Assembly: GCF_001729485.1 (NCBI RefSeq)
Contig: NZ_CP017157.1
Span: 2,666,001 to 2,730,000, forward strand
From: Streptomyces lydicus
Lineage (GTDB): Bacteria; Actinomycetota; Actinomycetes; Streptomycetales; Streptomycetaceae
Direction: 5' to 3'
Length of the DNA: 64,000 nt
Part shown: positions 47,141 through 56,400 of the stretch, in pieces
Position numbering within the stretch: position 1 is the stretch's first letter
Layout: the number at the start of each line of letters is the position of its first letter
Made by a program: the position numbers and the translations under genes
The notes under the pieces: model-generated
The model's input: only the letters and a program-made list of their open reading frames with translations
What the model was told of the DNA's origin: nothing
Database searches by the model: none

Positions 47141-47788
47141 ATGAAGATCCCTGCGGACGCCCTCCTCTTCGACAACGACGGAACGCTGGTCTCCTCCCTG
47201 GAGTCCGTCCAGCGCTGCTGGACCAGGTGGGCCGCGGAGTACGGCCTCACCGAGGAGGAATTCGGCCGGGTCGAGCTGCACGGCCGGCCGGCCGCCGAGA
47301 TCGTCGCCGATCTGCTGCCGGCCGCCCGGGTGCCCGAGGCGCTGGCCCGGATCGAGCAGCTGGAGGTCGAGGACACCGCCGGGGGAGTGGCGGTGCTCCC
47401 CGGTACCCGTGCGCTGCTGGAGAGCCTGCCGCCCGAGCGGTGGGCGGTGGTCACCTCCGCGACCCGTCGGCTGGCCGAGGCCCGGCTGGCGGAGGCCGGG
47501 ATCCGCCCCAAGAACCTGATAGCCGCCGACGACATCAGCCGCGGCAAGCCGGACCCCGAGCCGTTCCTGCTGGCCGCCGCGCGGCTGGGCGCCGACCCCG
47601 CGCGCTGCGTGGTCTTCGAGGACGCGCCGGCCGGACTGGCCGCGGGCCGCGCGGCGGGGATGACGACCGTGGCGTTGACCACAACACACCCCGCCGAGGA
47701 GCTCTCCGCGGATGTCGTCGTCGGGGACCTGTCGGCGGTGTCCGCGCAGGCCACGCCGGGAGGGGTGGAGATCACCGTCGCGGACTGA
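47141..47788 (+). CDS. HAD-superfamily phosphatase (subfamily IA)
   Basis: A 215-aa phosphatase of the sugar-phosphatase/phosphoglycolate-phosphatase type. Motif I is LLFDNDGTLVSS, motif II VVTSATRRL, motif III GKPDPEPFLLAAARLG and motif IV VVFEDAPAGLAAGRAAGMT. A small helical cap lies between motifs I and II. The substrate is probably a sugar or glycerol phosphate but cannot be assigned. TACGCT (47127-47132) lies eight bases before the ATG and no ribosome-binding site is visible, suggesting a leaderless message. Confidence 0.87.
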   Translation: MKIPADALLFDNDGTLVSSLESVQRCWTRWAAEYGLTEEEFGRVELHGRPAAEIVADLLPAARVPEALARIEQLEVEDTAGGVAVLPGTRALLESLPPERWAVVTSATRRLAEARLAEAGIRPKNLIAADDISRGKPDPEPFLLAAARLGADPARCVVFEDAPAGLAAGRAAGMTTVALTTTHPAEELSADVVVGDLSAVSAQATPGGVEITVAD

Positions 47789-47798
47789 GCCGCTGTCC

Positions 47799-47847
47799 AC
47801 GGACCGATCACGCCTGTCCGCAATCCGGACAGGTTTGATCGGTCCGT
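47799..47847 (+). terminator. 49-base hairpin after the HAD gene, overlapping the met promoter
   Basis: ACGGACCGATCA/TGATCGGTCCGT (12 bp) plus CCTGTCCG/CGGACAGG (8 bp), split by a CG/TT internal loop, with CAATC loop. The right arm contains TTGATC (47835-47840), a possible -35 for the downstream leader ORF. Confidence 0.8.
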
Positions 47848-47872
47848 ACTGCTGTCTGGTTTACTTGCCGCC

Positions 47873-47959
47873 ATGACCACGACGAGCTACCGCACCCCTG
47901 CGACCGAGGCGTACCTGACGCCCGGTGCTCGTTGCATGTGTCGAATGTGTGACCGCTGA
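47873..47959 (+). CDS. Putative Cys/Met-rich leader peptide of metNIQ
   Basis: A 28-codon ORF with ATG at 47873 and TGA at 47957. It begins MTTTSYRTPATEAYL and ends ARCMCRMCDR, so six of seven codons just before the end are Cys, Met or Arg. TTTACT (47860-47865) lies seven bases before the ATG, with TTGATC 19 bases further up, as for a leaderless transcript. Its place before a methionine importer suggests a ribosome-stalling attenuator sensing cysteine and/or methionine supply. The 206-bp downstream leader has GC-rich hairpins (for example CTCGC/GCGAG near 47975) but no clear T-tailed terminator. Confidence 0.6.
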   Translation: MTTTSYRTPATEAYLTPGARCMCRMCDR

Positions 47960-48165
47960 GGGCCCCCGCCTGAGCCTCGCGCCCCGAAGCGAGACCCTGC
48001 CGTGCCGTACGTCGGTCCCCGACGCCCCCGGCCGCCCCGCGTCACCGGAACCCGGAGCCGGGCCCCGCGCCCGCCGCCGCTCCCCGTTCCCCTCTGCCGC
48101 ACTCGCAAGAATGCCCCGTGCCCGGCGGGCGAGCCGCCGAGCACTCGACAGTGACGGAATTCCCT

Positions 48166-49239
48166 GTGATCACCACAACGGGCCTGACCAAGGTCTACCG
48201 TTCAGGAGACCGCGACGTCACCGCCCTGGACGGCGTCGACCTGCACGTCCGAGAGGGCGAGGTGTACGGCGTCATCGGCCAGAGCGGCGCCGGCAAGTCC
48301 ACCCTCATCCGCTGCCTCAACCTCCTGGAGCGCCCCACCTCCGGCACGGTCACCGTCGCCGGCCAGGAGCTGACCTCCATCGCCGGGCGCGGCAAGCGCG
48401 CCGGCGCCCAGCTGCGGGCCGCCCGCAGCCACATCGGCATGGTCTTCCAGCACTTCAACCTGCTGTCCTCGCGCACCGTCCAGGACAACGTGGAGCTGCC
48501 GCTGGAGATCCTCAAGGTCGACCGCCGCGAGCGCTCCCGCAAGGCGCTGGAACTGCTGGACCTGGTCGGGCTCGCCGACAAGGCCAAGGCATACCCCGCC
48601 CAGCTCTCCGGCGGCCAGAAGCAGCGCGTCGGCATCGCCCGCGCCCTGGCCGGCGACCCCAAGGTGCTGCTCTCCGACGAGGCCACCAGCGCCCTGGACC
48701 CGGAGACCACCCGCTCCATCCTGACGCTGCTGCGCGACCTCAACCGCAAGCTGGGCCTGACCATCGTGCTCATCACGCACGAGATGGACGTCGTCAAGAC
48801 GATCTGCGACTCGGCCGCGCTGATGAAGAACGGCCGCGTCGTCGAGCAGGGCACGGTCGCCGAGCTGCTGGCCACCCCCGGCTCCGAGCTGGCCCGCGAG
48901 CTGTTCCCGGTGGGCGGCGAGCCCTCGGCCGACGACCGCACCGTCGTCGACGTCACCTTCCACGGCTCGGCCGCCACCCGCCCGGTCATCTCCGAGCTGG
49001 CCCGCACCTACAACGTCGACATCTCGATCCTGGGCGCCGCCATGGACACCGTCGGCGGCAATCAGGTCGGCCGGATGCGCATCGAGCTGCCCGGCCGCTT
49101 CGAGGAGAACGTCGTGCCCATCGGCTTCCTGCGCGAGCAGGGCCTCCAGGTCGACGTGGCCGACGTCACCCCCGACGTCGCCGCCGCGGCCGTCCCGGCG
49201 CCCGCCGCCGCCCCGCTCCAGAAGGAAGGTGCCAAGTGA
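48166..49239 (+). CDS. metN: Methionine ABC transporter ATP-binding protein
   Basis: A 357-aa ATPase. Walker A is GQSGAGKST, Q-loop FQHFNLLSS, signature LSGGQKQR, Walker B VLLSDEATSALDPE and switch H in ITHEMD. The C-terminal NIL/ACT-like regulatory domain (from about residue 265: DVTFHGSAATRPVISELARTYNVDISILGA) is the site of methionine transinhibition in MetN. GTG 48166 (MITTTGLTKV) fits the family; GTG 48151 is possible. It is coupled to metI by a 4-base overlap. Confidence 0.93.
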   Translation: MITTTGLTKVYRSGDRDVTALDGVDLHVREGEVYGVIGQSGAGKSTLIRCLNLLERPTSGTVTVAGQELTSIAGRGKRAGAQLRAARSHIGMVFQHFNLLSSRTVQDNVELPLEILKVDRRERSRKALELLDLVGLADKAKAYPAQLSGGQKQRVGIARALAGDPKVLLSDEATSALDPETTRSILTLLRDLNRKLGLTIVLITHEMDVVKTICDSAALMKNGRVVEQGTVAELLATPGSELARELFPVGGEPSADDRTVVDVTFHGSAATRPVISELARTYNVDISILGAAMDTVGGNQVGRMRIELPGRFEENVVPIGFLREQGLQVDVADVTPDVAAAAVPAPAAAPLQKEGAK

Positions 49240-49973
49240 GCTGGAACGAGATGCAGCCGCTGCTGTACGACAACACCCTCGACACCCTCTTCATGGTGTG
49301 GTGGTCGACGTTCTACGCGGTGCTCTTCGGCATCCCCGCCGGTGTGCTGCTGCATCTGACCGCCCGCGGCGCGATCCTGCAGAACGTCGTGGTGAACAAG
49401 GTCCTCGGCGCGGTCGTGAACGTGGGACGGTCCTTCCCGTTCCTGATCCTGATCGTCGTGCTGATCCCCTTCACCCGGCTCGTCGTCGGGGTCTCCATCG
49501 GCCCGACCGGCGCGGTCGTCCCGCTCGCCATCGCCGCGATCCCGTTCTTCGCCCGACTGGTCGAGGCCGCCCTGCGCGAGGTCGACCACGGCCTCGTCGA
49601 GGCCGCCCAGGCCATGGGCGGCGGCACCTGGACCATCGTCTTCAAGGTGCTGCTCCCGCAGGCGCTGCCCGCGCTGGTCGCGGCCGTGACCACCACCGTC
49701 ATCCAGCTGATCGGCTACTCCGCGATCGCCGGCGCGGTCGGCGGCGGCGGCCTCGGCAACCTCGCCTACACCTACGGCTACCAGCAGTACGAGACCTCGC
49801 TGATGATCACGACCGTCGTGGAACTGATCCTCCTCGTCACCGTCGTCCAGCTGCTCGGTGACCTGGTCGTCCGCCGGCTCGCCGGCCGCGGCACCCGCCC
49901 CTCCTCGTCCGTACGCGTCGGTCTGCGCCGCGCGTCCGCCGAGGAGCCGGCCGCCGTCACCGAGGCGGCCTGA
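49236..49973 (+). CDS. metI: Methionine ABC transporter permease
   Basis: A 245-aa permease with five helices. The coupling loop facing MetN carries EAALREVDHGLVEAAQAMGGGTWTIVFKVLLPQALPALV with the EAA-like motif. The N-terminus MSWNEMQPLLYDNTLDTLFMVWWSTF is typical of MetI. The GTG start at 49236 follows AAGGAAGG and overlaps the metN stop. A 93-bp gap to metQ contains a small inverted repeat CACACG-N9-CGTGTG (50025-50045). Confidence 0.93.
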   Translation: MSWNEMQPLLYDNTLDTLFMVWWSTFYAVLFGIPAGVLLHLTARGAILQNVVVNKVLGAVVNVGRSFPFLILIVVLIPFTRLVVGVSIGPTGAVVPLAIAAIPFFARLVEAALREVDHGLVEAAQAMGGGTWTIVFKVLLPQALPALVAAVTTTVIQLIGYSAIAGAVGGGGLGNLAYTYGYQQYETSLMITTVVELILLVTVVQLLGDLVVRRLAGRGTRPSSSVRVGLRRASAEEPAAVTEAA

Positions 49974-50066
49974 CCCGGAGCCACCCGCTCCACCCGGAGC
50001 CCGGACCCTTTGCCGGGCGGAAACCACACGTGCACCCGTCGTGTGAACCAGAAAGAGGCACTCTTC

Positions 50067-50924
50067 GTGCGTAACACCGTCAAGATCACCGTGGCCGTCG
50101 CCGCCGCCTCCGCCGTCGCGCTCGGCGCGAGCGCCTGCTCGGCGCCCTCCGACACCACCGCCAGCAGCGACAAGAGCGACAAGAACGCCCCCCTCGTCGT
50201 CGCCGCGAGCCCCACCCCGCACGGCGCCATCCTCGACTTCGTCAAGAACAAGCTGGCGGAGAAGGCCGGGCTCAAGCTCGTCGTCAAGCCGTTCAACGAC
50301 TACAAGATCCCCAACAAGGTCACCGACGACGGCCAGGTCGACGCCAACTTCTTCCAGCACAAGCCGTTCCTGGACACCTTCAACAAGGAGAACGGCACCC
50401 ACATCGTGCCGGTCCAGAACGTGCTCATCGAGCCCCTCGGCCTGTACTCCAAGAAGATCCACAAGCTCTCGGAGCTGAAGGCCGGCAGCACCGTCTCGGT
50501 GCCCAACGACCCCTCCAACGAGGGCCGGGCGCTCAAGCTGCTCGCCGACAACGGCGTCATCACCCTCAAGCCCGGCGTCGGCTCCGACGCCAAGCTGACG
50601 GACGTCAAGGACGACAAGGGCATCAAGATCACCGAGCTGGAGGCCGCCCAGACCGCGCCGCGCATCGACGACGTCGACGCCGCGATCATCAACGGCAACT
50701 TCGCCATCGGCGCCCAGCTCAAGCCCTCCAAGGACGCCCTGGCCCTGGAGAGCGCGAAGAACAACCCCTACGCGAACTTCCTCGCCGTCAAGAAGGGCAA
50801 CGAGAACGACCCCCGGGTCAAGAAGCTCGCCAAGCTCCTGAACTCCCCCGAGGTCAAGAAGTTCATCGAGGACAAGTACAAGGACGGCTCGGTCATCCCC
50901 GCCTTCGGTCCCGCGAAGGGCTGA
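50067..50924 (+). CDS. metQ: Methionine-binding lipoprotein (NlpA family)
   Basis: A 285-aa substrate-binding protein. The signal peptide ends at a lipobox-like ASAC (AVALGASACSAPSD), so Cys is probably lipidated at the outer face of the membrane. The NlpA domain is clear: LVVAASPTPHGAILDFVKNKL, DYKIPNKVTDDGQVDANFFQHKPFLD, IEPLGLYSKKI and DAAIINGNFAIGAQLKPSKDAL. The GTG start at 50067 follows AAAGAGG by seven bases. Confidence 0.94.
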   Translation: MRNTVKITVAVAAASAVALGASACSAPSDTTASSDKSDKNAPLVVAASPTPHGAILDFVKNKLAEKAGLKLVVKPFNDYKIPNKVTDDGQVDANFFQHKPFLDTFNKENGTHIVPVQNVLIEPLGLYSKKIHKLSELKAGSTVSVPNDPSNEGRALKLLADNGVITLKPGVGSDAKLTDVKDDKGIKITELEAAQTAPRIDDVDAAIINGNFAIGAQLKPSKDALALESAKNNPYANFLAVKKGNENDPRVKKLAKLLNSPEVKKFIEDKYKDGSVIPAFGPAKG

Positions 50925-51000
50925 CCCACCGCCCGCTCCTCGTACGGCAGTCACCCGTCCGCAGGTCACCGCAGGTGACCCGGCACCCGGACGGCGTCCC

Positions 51001-51035
51001 GGGCCCCGGACCCGCGCAGCGCGCGGCCGGGGCCC
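51001..51035 (+). terminator. Terminator of metNIQ
   Basis: GGGCCCCGG (51001-51009) pairs with CCGGGGCCC (51027-51035), 77 bases after metQ. Confidence 0.65.
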
Positions 51036-51165
51036 ACGCGCGTGGCACACCCGTGGGCCGATGCTGCATGCTGGTGCATTCAAGACGGTCAAAACGGCCC
51101 GTGACCTCGCGGCAGTACAGTCCGCGACGTCCCGATCACCAGGTCAACGGCGTTGGAGCAGCGGC

Positions 51166-51801
51166 ATGACATCCACCTTTCCGGACATCTCCATCAGCAC
51201 GGACCGGCTGGTACTGCGCCCCTTCGACGAGGCCGACATCCCCGCCCTCGCCGAGATGATGACCGACGAGATGGTCACCGCCTGGACCGCGCTGCCGCAC
51301 CCGTACACCACCGCGCACGCCCGCGCCTGGGCCACCGGCAAGGCCGCCGCGGTACGCACCGAAGGCCGCGGCATCGCGCTGGCCGTCACCGAGTTCCTCA
51401 CCCAGCGCCTGGTCGGCACCCTCCACCTCGACCACACCGACTGGCGGATCCGCAGCACCGAGGTCGGCTACGTCACCGCCCCATGGGCGCGCGGCGAGGG
51501 CTACGCCTCGGAATCCGTCCTCGCGGTCGCGCAATGGCTCTTCCGCGACCAGAACTTCGAGCGCATCGAACTGCGCACCGCCGCCGACAACACCGCCTCC
51601 CAGCAGGTCGCCCAGAAGATCGGCTGTATCAGCGAGGGCGTGCTGCGCAACGCCTGGATAGCCCGCAGCCGCACCGAGGACGGCGGCTGGACCGACATCC
51701 GCACCGACCTGATCGTGTGGAGCCTGCTGCCCGAGGACCTCGAAGGGGTCCCCGGCCGGCTCGCCGACGCGAACGGATTCAGTTACCCCGAGTGGAACTG
51801 A
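51166..51801 (+). CDS. RimJ/RimL-type GNAT acetyltransferase
   Basis: A 211-aa acetyltransferase. It begins ISTDRLVLRPFDEADIPALAEMM, the classic RimJ/RimL start; the acetyl-CoA site is TAPWARGEGYASESVLAVAQWLF, and ERIELRTAADNTASQQVAQKIGCISEGVLRNAW ends the fold. Substrates of this group include ribosomal protein N-termini and small amines; not assignable here. The ATG at 51166 follows TTGGAG. Confidence 0.88.
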   Translation: MTSTFPDISISTDRLVLRPFDEADIPALAEMMTDEMVTAWTALPHPYTTAHARAWATGKAAAVRTEGRGIALAVTEFLTQRLVGTLHLDHTDWRIRSTEVGYVTAPWARGEGYASESVLAVAQWLFRDQNFERIELRTAADNTASQQVAQKIGCISEGVLRNAWIARSRTEDGGWTDIRTDLIVWSLLPEDLEGVPGRLADANGFSYPEWN

Positions 51802-51982
51802 CGCGGGCCCGCGCCCGGACCCGCACCGCTCGGGGTACTCTCGCCCTGCCGCGCACCGCGCGACCAGCGCGGACCCGCGCACCACGGCGGCACCTCCACC
51901 GGCCCGCGGACACCCCCGCGGCCCCCTCCGGACGCCGCCACCCTGCCCGCGTACCCACAGCAGCCCCAGGAGACTGACGAGC

Positions 51983-53203
51983 ATGGCCGACCGGGTCACG
52001 GTGATCGGATGGGACGGCTCCCCGCTGACCGACGCCGCCCGCTCCGCCCTGGGCGCCGCCACACTGGTGGCCGGCGCCGCCCATCACCTCGCCCTTCCCG
52101 AAGTCCCGCCGCGGGCCGAACGGATCCGGCTCGGCAGCGTGGCCCTCGCCGCCCGCCGGATCGCCCAGCACCGCGGCACCGCCGTCGTGCTCGCCGACGG
52201 CGACCCCGGCTTCTTCGGCGTCGTACGCACCCTGCGCGCCCCCGAGTACGGCCTGGAGGTCGAGGTCGTACCGGCCGTCTCCTCCGTCGCGGCCGCCTTC
52301 GCCCGGGCCGGCATGCCCTGGGACGACGCCCGGATCGTCGTCGCCCACAGCCGCGACCTGCGCCGCGCGGTGAACGTCTGCCGCGCCCACACCAAGGTCG
52401 CGGTGCTCACCTCACCCGGCGCGGGCCCCGCCGAACTCGCCCTGCTGCTCGACGGCGTCCACCGCACCTTCGTCATCTGCGAGGAACTGGGCACGGACCG
52501 GGAACAGGTGACGGTCCTCACATCCGACAAGGCCGCCGACCACGTCTGGCGCGACCCCAATGTCGTCATCGTCGTGGGCGGTTCCCCCGGCGGTGCCGCG
52601 GCCCAGGGGACCGGCTGGCTCGCCGGCCACGAGGTCGGCCACCCGACGGGGCCGCGCGGCTGGGGACTTCCGGCCCACGCGTACGGCGGGGTCCTGGGCG
52701 AGGGCGAGTCCGTCCAGCTCCGCACCGCTCAACTCGCGCGGCTGGGGCCCCAGGTGGGCGACCTGGTCTGGGACATCGGCGCGGGCGCCGGCGCCGCCGC
52801 GGTGGAGGCGGCCCGCTTCGGCGCCGCGGTCATCGCGGTCGACGCCGCCCCGGAATCCTGTGAGCGCACCGCCGCCCTCGCCCGCCGCCACGGCGTCCAA
52901 CTCCAGGTCGTGCACGGCCGCGCGCCGCAGGTCCTGGAGGACCTGCCCGAGCCCGACGTGGTGCGGGTCGGCGGCGGGGGAGCGGAGGTCGTCACCGCCT
53001 GCGCGGCCCGCCGCCCCGAACGGATCGTCACCCACGCCGCCACCCGGGACGAGGCCGAATCGCTCGGCCGGGCACTGGCGGACGGCGGCTACGACGTCGA
53101 GTGCGCCCTGCTGCAGTCCGTCGACCTGGACACCTCCGCCTGGGTCGAACGCGAGCGCTCCGTGGTGTTCTTGCTCAGCGGGTATCGCGTTCCTCACCCG
53201 TGA
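51983..53203 (+). CDS. cobL: Precorrin-6Y C5,15-methyltransferase (CbiE-CbiT fusion, CobL type)
   Basis: A 406-aa bifunctional cobalamin enzyme. The CbiE half (about 1-210) is a tetrapyrrole methylase domain (VTVIGWDGSPL, VVLADGDPGFFGVVRTL, EVVPAVSSVAAAFARAGMPWDDA). The CbiT half (about 215-406) is a class I methyltransferase (GEGESVQLRTAQLARLGPQVGDLVWDIGAGAGAAAVEAA). Together they methylate C5 and C15 and remove the C12 acetate carboxyl. The ATG at 51983 follows AGGAGA. No corrin gene is directly upstream, so the cluster is only part of the pathway. Confidence 0.93.
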   Translation: MADRVTVIGWDGSPLTDAARSALGAATLVAGAAHHLALPEVPPRAERIRLGSVALAARRIAQHRGTAVVLADGDPGFFGVVRTLRAPEYGLEVEVVPAVSSVAAAFARAGMPWDDARIVVAHSRDLRRAVNVCRAHTKVAVLTSPGAGPAELALLLDGVHRTFVICEELGTDREQVTVLTSDKAADHVWRDPNVVIVVGGSPGGAAAQGTGWLAGHEVGHPTGPRGWGLPAHAYGGVLGEGESVQLRTAQLARLGPQVGDLVWDIGAGAGAAAVEAARFGAAVIAVDAAPESCERTAALARRHGVQLQVVHGRAPQVLEDLPEPDVVRVGGGGAEVVTACAARRPERIVTHAATRDEAESLGRALADGGYDVECALLQSVDLDTSAWVERERSVVFLLSGYRVPHP

Positions 53204-53422
53204 CCAGCACGGCAACCCGCGCGGGGTAGGCTGGCGGATCGTTGCGCCGCCGTTCCGCATTCGGCTTCGTACGCCAATATCCGGAAAATGCCGTGGTTTT
53301 GGATGAATATGAAGCTCTGGAGAGCGGACGTGCCGCGAGGCGTGCTCGCTCGTTCTAGCTATCGGGGCGTCGGCGCGCCCCGGTCGAGCGCGTCGCACGA
53401 GCGGTTGGAAGGAGCACTACCA

Positions 53423-53443
53423 ATGGGCGAGGGGTACGCATGA
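53423..53443 (+). CDS. Six-codon mini-ORF overlapping the bluB-cobT start
   Basis: ATG GGC GAG GGG TAC GCA TGA has a good ribosome-binding site (GGAAGGAG, 53407-53414) and its stop overlaps the bluB-cobT ATG in ATGA. It may couple translation to the large gene, or be chance, since GAGGGG within it can serve the real start. Confidence 0.35.
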   Translation: MGEGYA

Positions 53444-56400
53444 CCGACACCGGCCAGGTCCCGGGCGAGGGGCAGCCGGAGAACGCAGGCGGACATCCCG
53501 GGCAGCCGCAGCCGGCGGCCGCTCCCTCCCCTGCCGACGCCGGACCCACGGAGCTGCCGGGCATGGTGACCCCTCCGGGCGAATACCCCTATCTCGACCA
53601 GGCGGACGGCGTCGTCGAGGACGACGACCTGCTGCTGATGCCGGGCGCCCAGGGCGCCTGGAGCGAGCAGCCGGCGCCGCAGCCGTACCCGCAGCCGCAG
53701 GACACCCACCAGGGCGTGCCGTTCGACGCCGCCGGCCAGGCGGCCACCGGCTTCGAGCCGCTGCCCGCCCAGGTCGGTGACCACGAGCGCGGCGGCCGGG
53801 ACTCCGGCTCCGTCGACCTCGGCGCCGTCCGCATCCCGCAGCCCGCGGCACCCCAGCAGGCGGACCGCGCCCGCGCGGCCGCGCCGCAGCAGCCGGACCC
53901 CGCCCGCACCGGCACGCCCGCCCGCCGCCCGCTCCACATGGGCCCGCCGGTCCCCGACCCGACCAGCGGCGTGGTCCGTTCACTCGCCGACCGCGGCCCC
54001 GCGGACTCCCCGGCGCGGCCCGCCGGCCCGCCGACCGGCGGCCCCGAATACTTCGACGCCCCGGCCGAGGCCCCCCTGGGCGCCGAGGCCGTGCCCGGCG
54101 CCCAGCCGCCCGTGGACCTGCCGTACGAACAGACCGTCGGCGAGGCGGCCACGGACCCGCAGACCGTCCCGGCACCGGCGTACGGCGAGCAGCAGCCGTA
54201 CGGCGACCCGTCCTACGGCGGCCAGTTGTCCGCCGAGCAGACCTACGGGGCCGCCGGCCAGGGCCCGTTGCCCGGCCCGCAGCTCGGCGAGATCCCGTCC
54301 CAGATGCCGCCGTGGGGCGAGGCCCCGGCCGCGGCCGCCCCGGTCGCGGAAGCGGCTCCGGCCGCCGCAGCAGCCCCGGTGGCAGAGGCAGCCCCGGTCG
54401 CGGAGACCGCTCCGGTCGCCGGGACCCCCGCGCCCGCCGCCGAGGCCGCGCCGCAGAACACCACCCTCCCGGCCGAGCAGCCGCAGCCGATGCCGCAGCC
54501 GCTGCCGGTGGAGGACGCCGCCGGGACCGCCGACGCCCCGGCCGCCGCCGCGGACGCGGTGGAGACCGGCGCGGCCCCCGACGCCGCGGTGATCCAGGAG
54601 GCGCCGGCCGAAGCGCCGGTGGAGGCCCCGGCACAGCCGCAGGACACCGCACCCCAGGACGCCGCCGCGCAGGGCACCGTGGAGAGCGCCGCTGCGGAGG
54701 CGGCCGCTCCGGAGGCCCCGGCCGCGGAGGCCGACGCCGTGCCGCTCCCGGCTCCGGACGCCGCCCCGCAGGAAGGCGCCGCGGACGGTCCTCAGCAGTC
54801 CGACGGCGAGCAGCCCGCCGCCGACCAGGCCCCCGCCGCCCCCGAGCCCCCGGCCACCATCGAAACGGTCACCGCGGAATCGACCGCGCCCGAAACGATC
54901 GCGCCCGAAGCGGCCGCGCCCGTAGTGGCCGCGGAGCCCGCCCCCGCGCAGCCCGCCGCCACCCCCGCCGACGCGACCCCCGCGCCGCAGGAGGCCCAGG
55001 CCCCCGCGCCGCAGGACGACGACCAGCCGTCGCCCGCCGGTGAGGCCGGGGCCGCCCCGGCGGACGCCACCGGCGAGGCCGGCCAGCCGGCCGTCGAAGC
55101 CGAGGCCGCATCCGGGGACGCCGCCCCGGCCGCGACCGCCGCCCCCGTGGACGGTGCGGCGGCCGCCGAGGAGCCCGCCCCCGCCGACGAGGCCGCCCCG
55201 GCGCCCGTCTCCGCTCCGCAGGGCCCCGTCGCCCTGCCCGTGCCCGACGCCACCGACGCGCCCGTCGAGCAGACGGTCATAGAGCCGCCCGAGGCGCAGC
55301 AACCCGCCGACGGGCAGCCGCAGCCCGGCGCCGCCGCGGACGCCGCAGGGCAGCAGACCGCCGAGGCGCCCGCACCGGAACCCGAGCCCCGCGCCGCGGC
55401 CGCCGAGCAGCCCGTGGCGGAAGGCCAGGACCTCCCCGCCGAGCCGGCCGCCGAAGCGGACGCGAACACCGACGCGGCCCCGCCCGCCGATGCCGCCCCC
55501 GCCGACGACACCGCGGCCGCCCCGGTCCGGCCCGCGGCCGCCGACGACCGGGACACCACCGGAACGGAGCCGGTCATCCAGATCCCCGCCCAGGCGACCG
55601 GCGACCAGTCCGAGGACCGGGCCGCGGCGCCGGCCCCCGCGGACGACACCGTTCCGCAGCCCGGCCCCGCCGACGGTGACCACCCCGCGGCGGCGGAGCC
55701 CGACGCCGGCGCCCCCCAGCAGCAGGACGCCACCGCGCTCGTCCAGCTCGGCGAGGACGCCCAGGACGACGAGCAGCCGCCCGCCGCGCAGCAGCCGGCG
55801 GACCACCTCGACGCCGACGAGCCGGCCGGCCCCGACGCCACCGCGGCCGCCGGGTACGACGACTCCGAGCGCGCCGCCGTGCACCGCGTGATGCGCGAGC
55901 GCCGCGACATCCGCAACGGCTTCCGCGGCGACCCGATCCCCAACGAGGTGCTGCTGCGCGTCCTGGAGGCGGCCCACACCGCCCCCAGCGTCGGCCACTC
56001 CCAGCCCTGGGACTTCGTCGTCATCCGCTCCGCGGAGACCCGCGAGAAGATGCACCAGCTCGCCATGCAGCAGCGCGAGGCGTACGCCAAGTCGCTGCCC
56101 AAGGCGCGCGCCAAGCAGTTCCGCGAGCTGAAGATCGAGGCGATCCTCGAAACGCCGGTGAACATCGTCGTCACCGCCGACCCCACCCGCGGCGGCCGGC
56201 ACACCCTCGGCCGGCACACCCAGCCGCAGATGGCCCCGTACTCCTCCGCGCTCGCCGTCGAGAACCTCTGGCTCGCCGCCCGCGCCGAGGGCCTGGGCGT
56301 CGGCTGGGTCAGCTTCTTCGACGAGCGGGAGATGGTCCGCGAACTGGACCTGCCCGAACACCTCGAAGTCGTCGCCTACCTCTGCGTCGGATACGTCGAC

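Noticed and set aside
50025..50045. A further copy of the TTCACAC palindrome in the metI-metQ gap
   Set aside because: CACACG-N9-CGTGTG has different flanks and a longer spacer, so it does not match the 17-mer.
53440..55850. CRISPR or DNA-level repeat array in the cobT N-terminal region
   Set aside because: The repetition is of amino-acid composition (Ala, Pro, Glu) without regular DNA repeat units or spacers.
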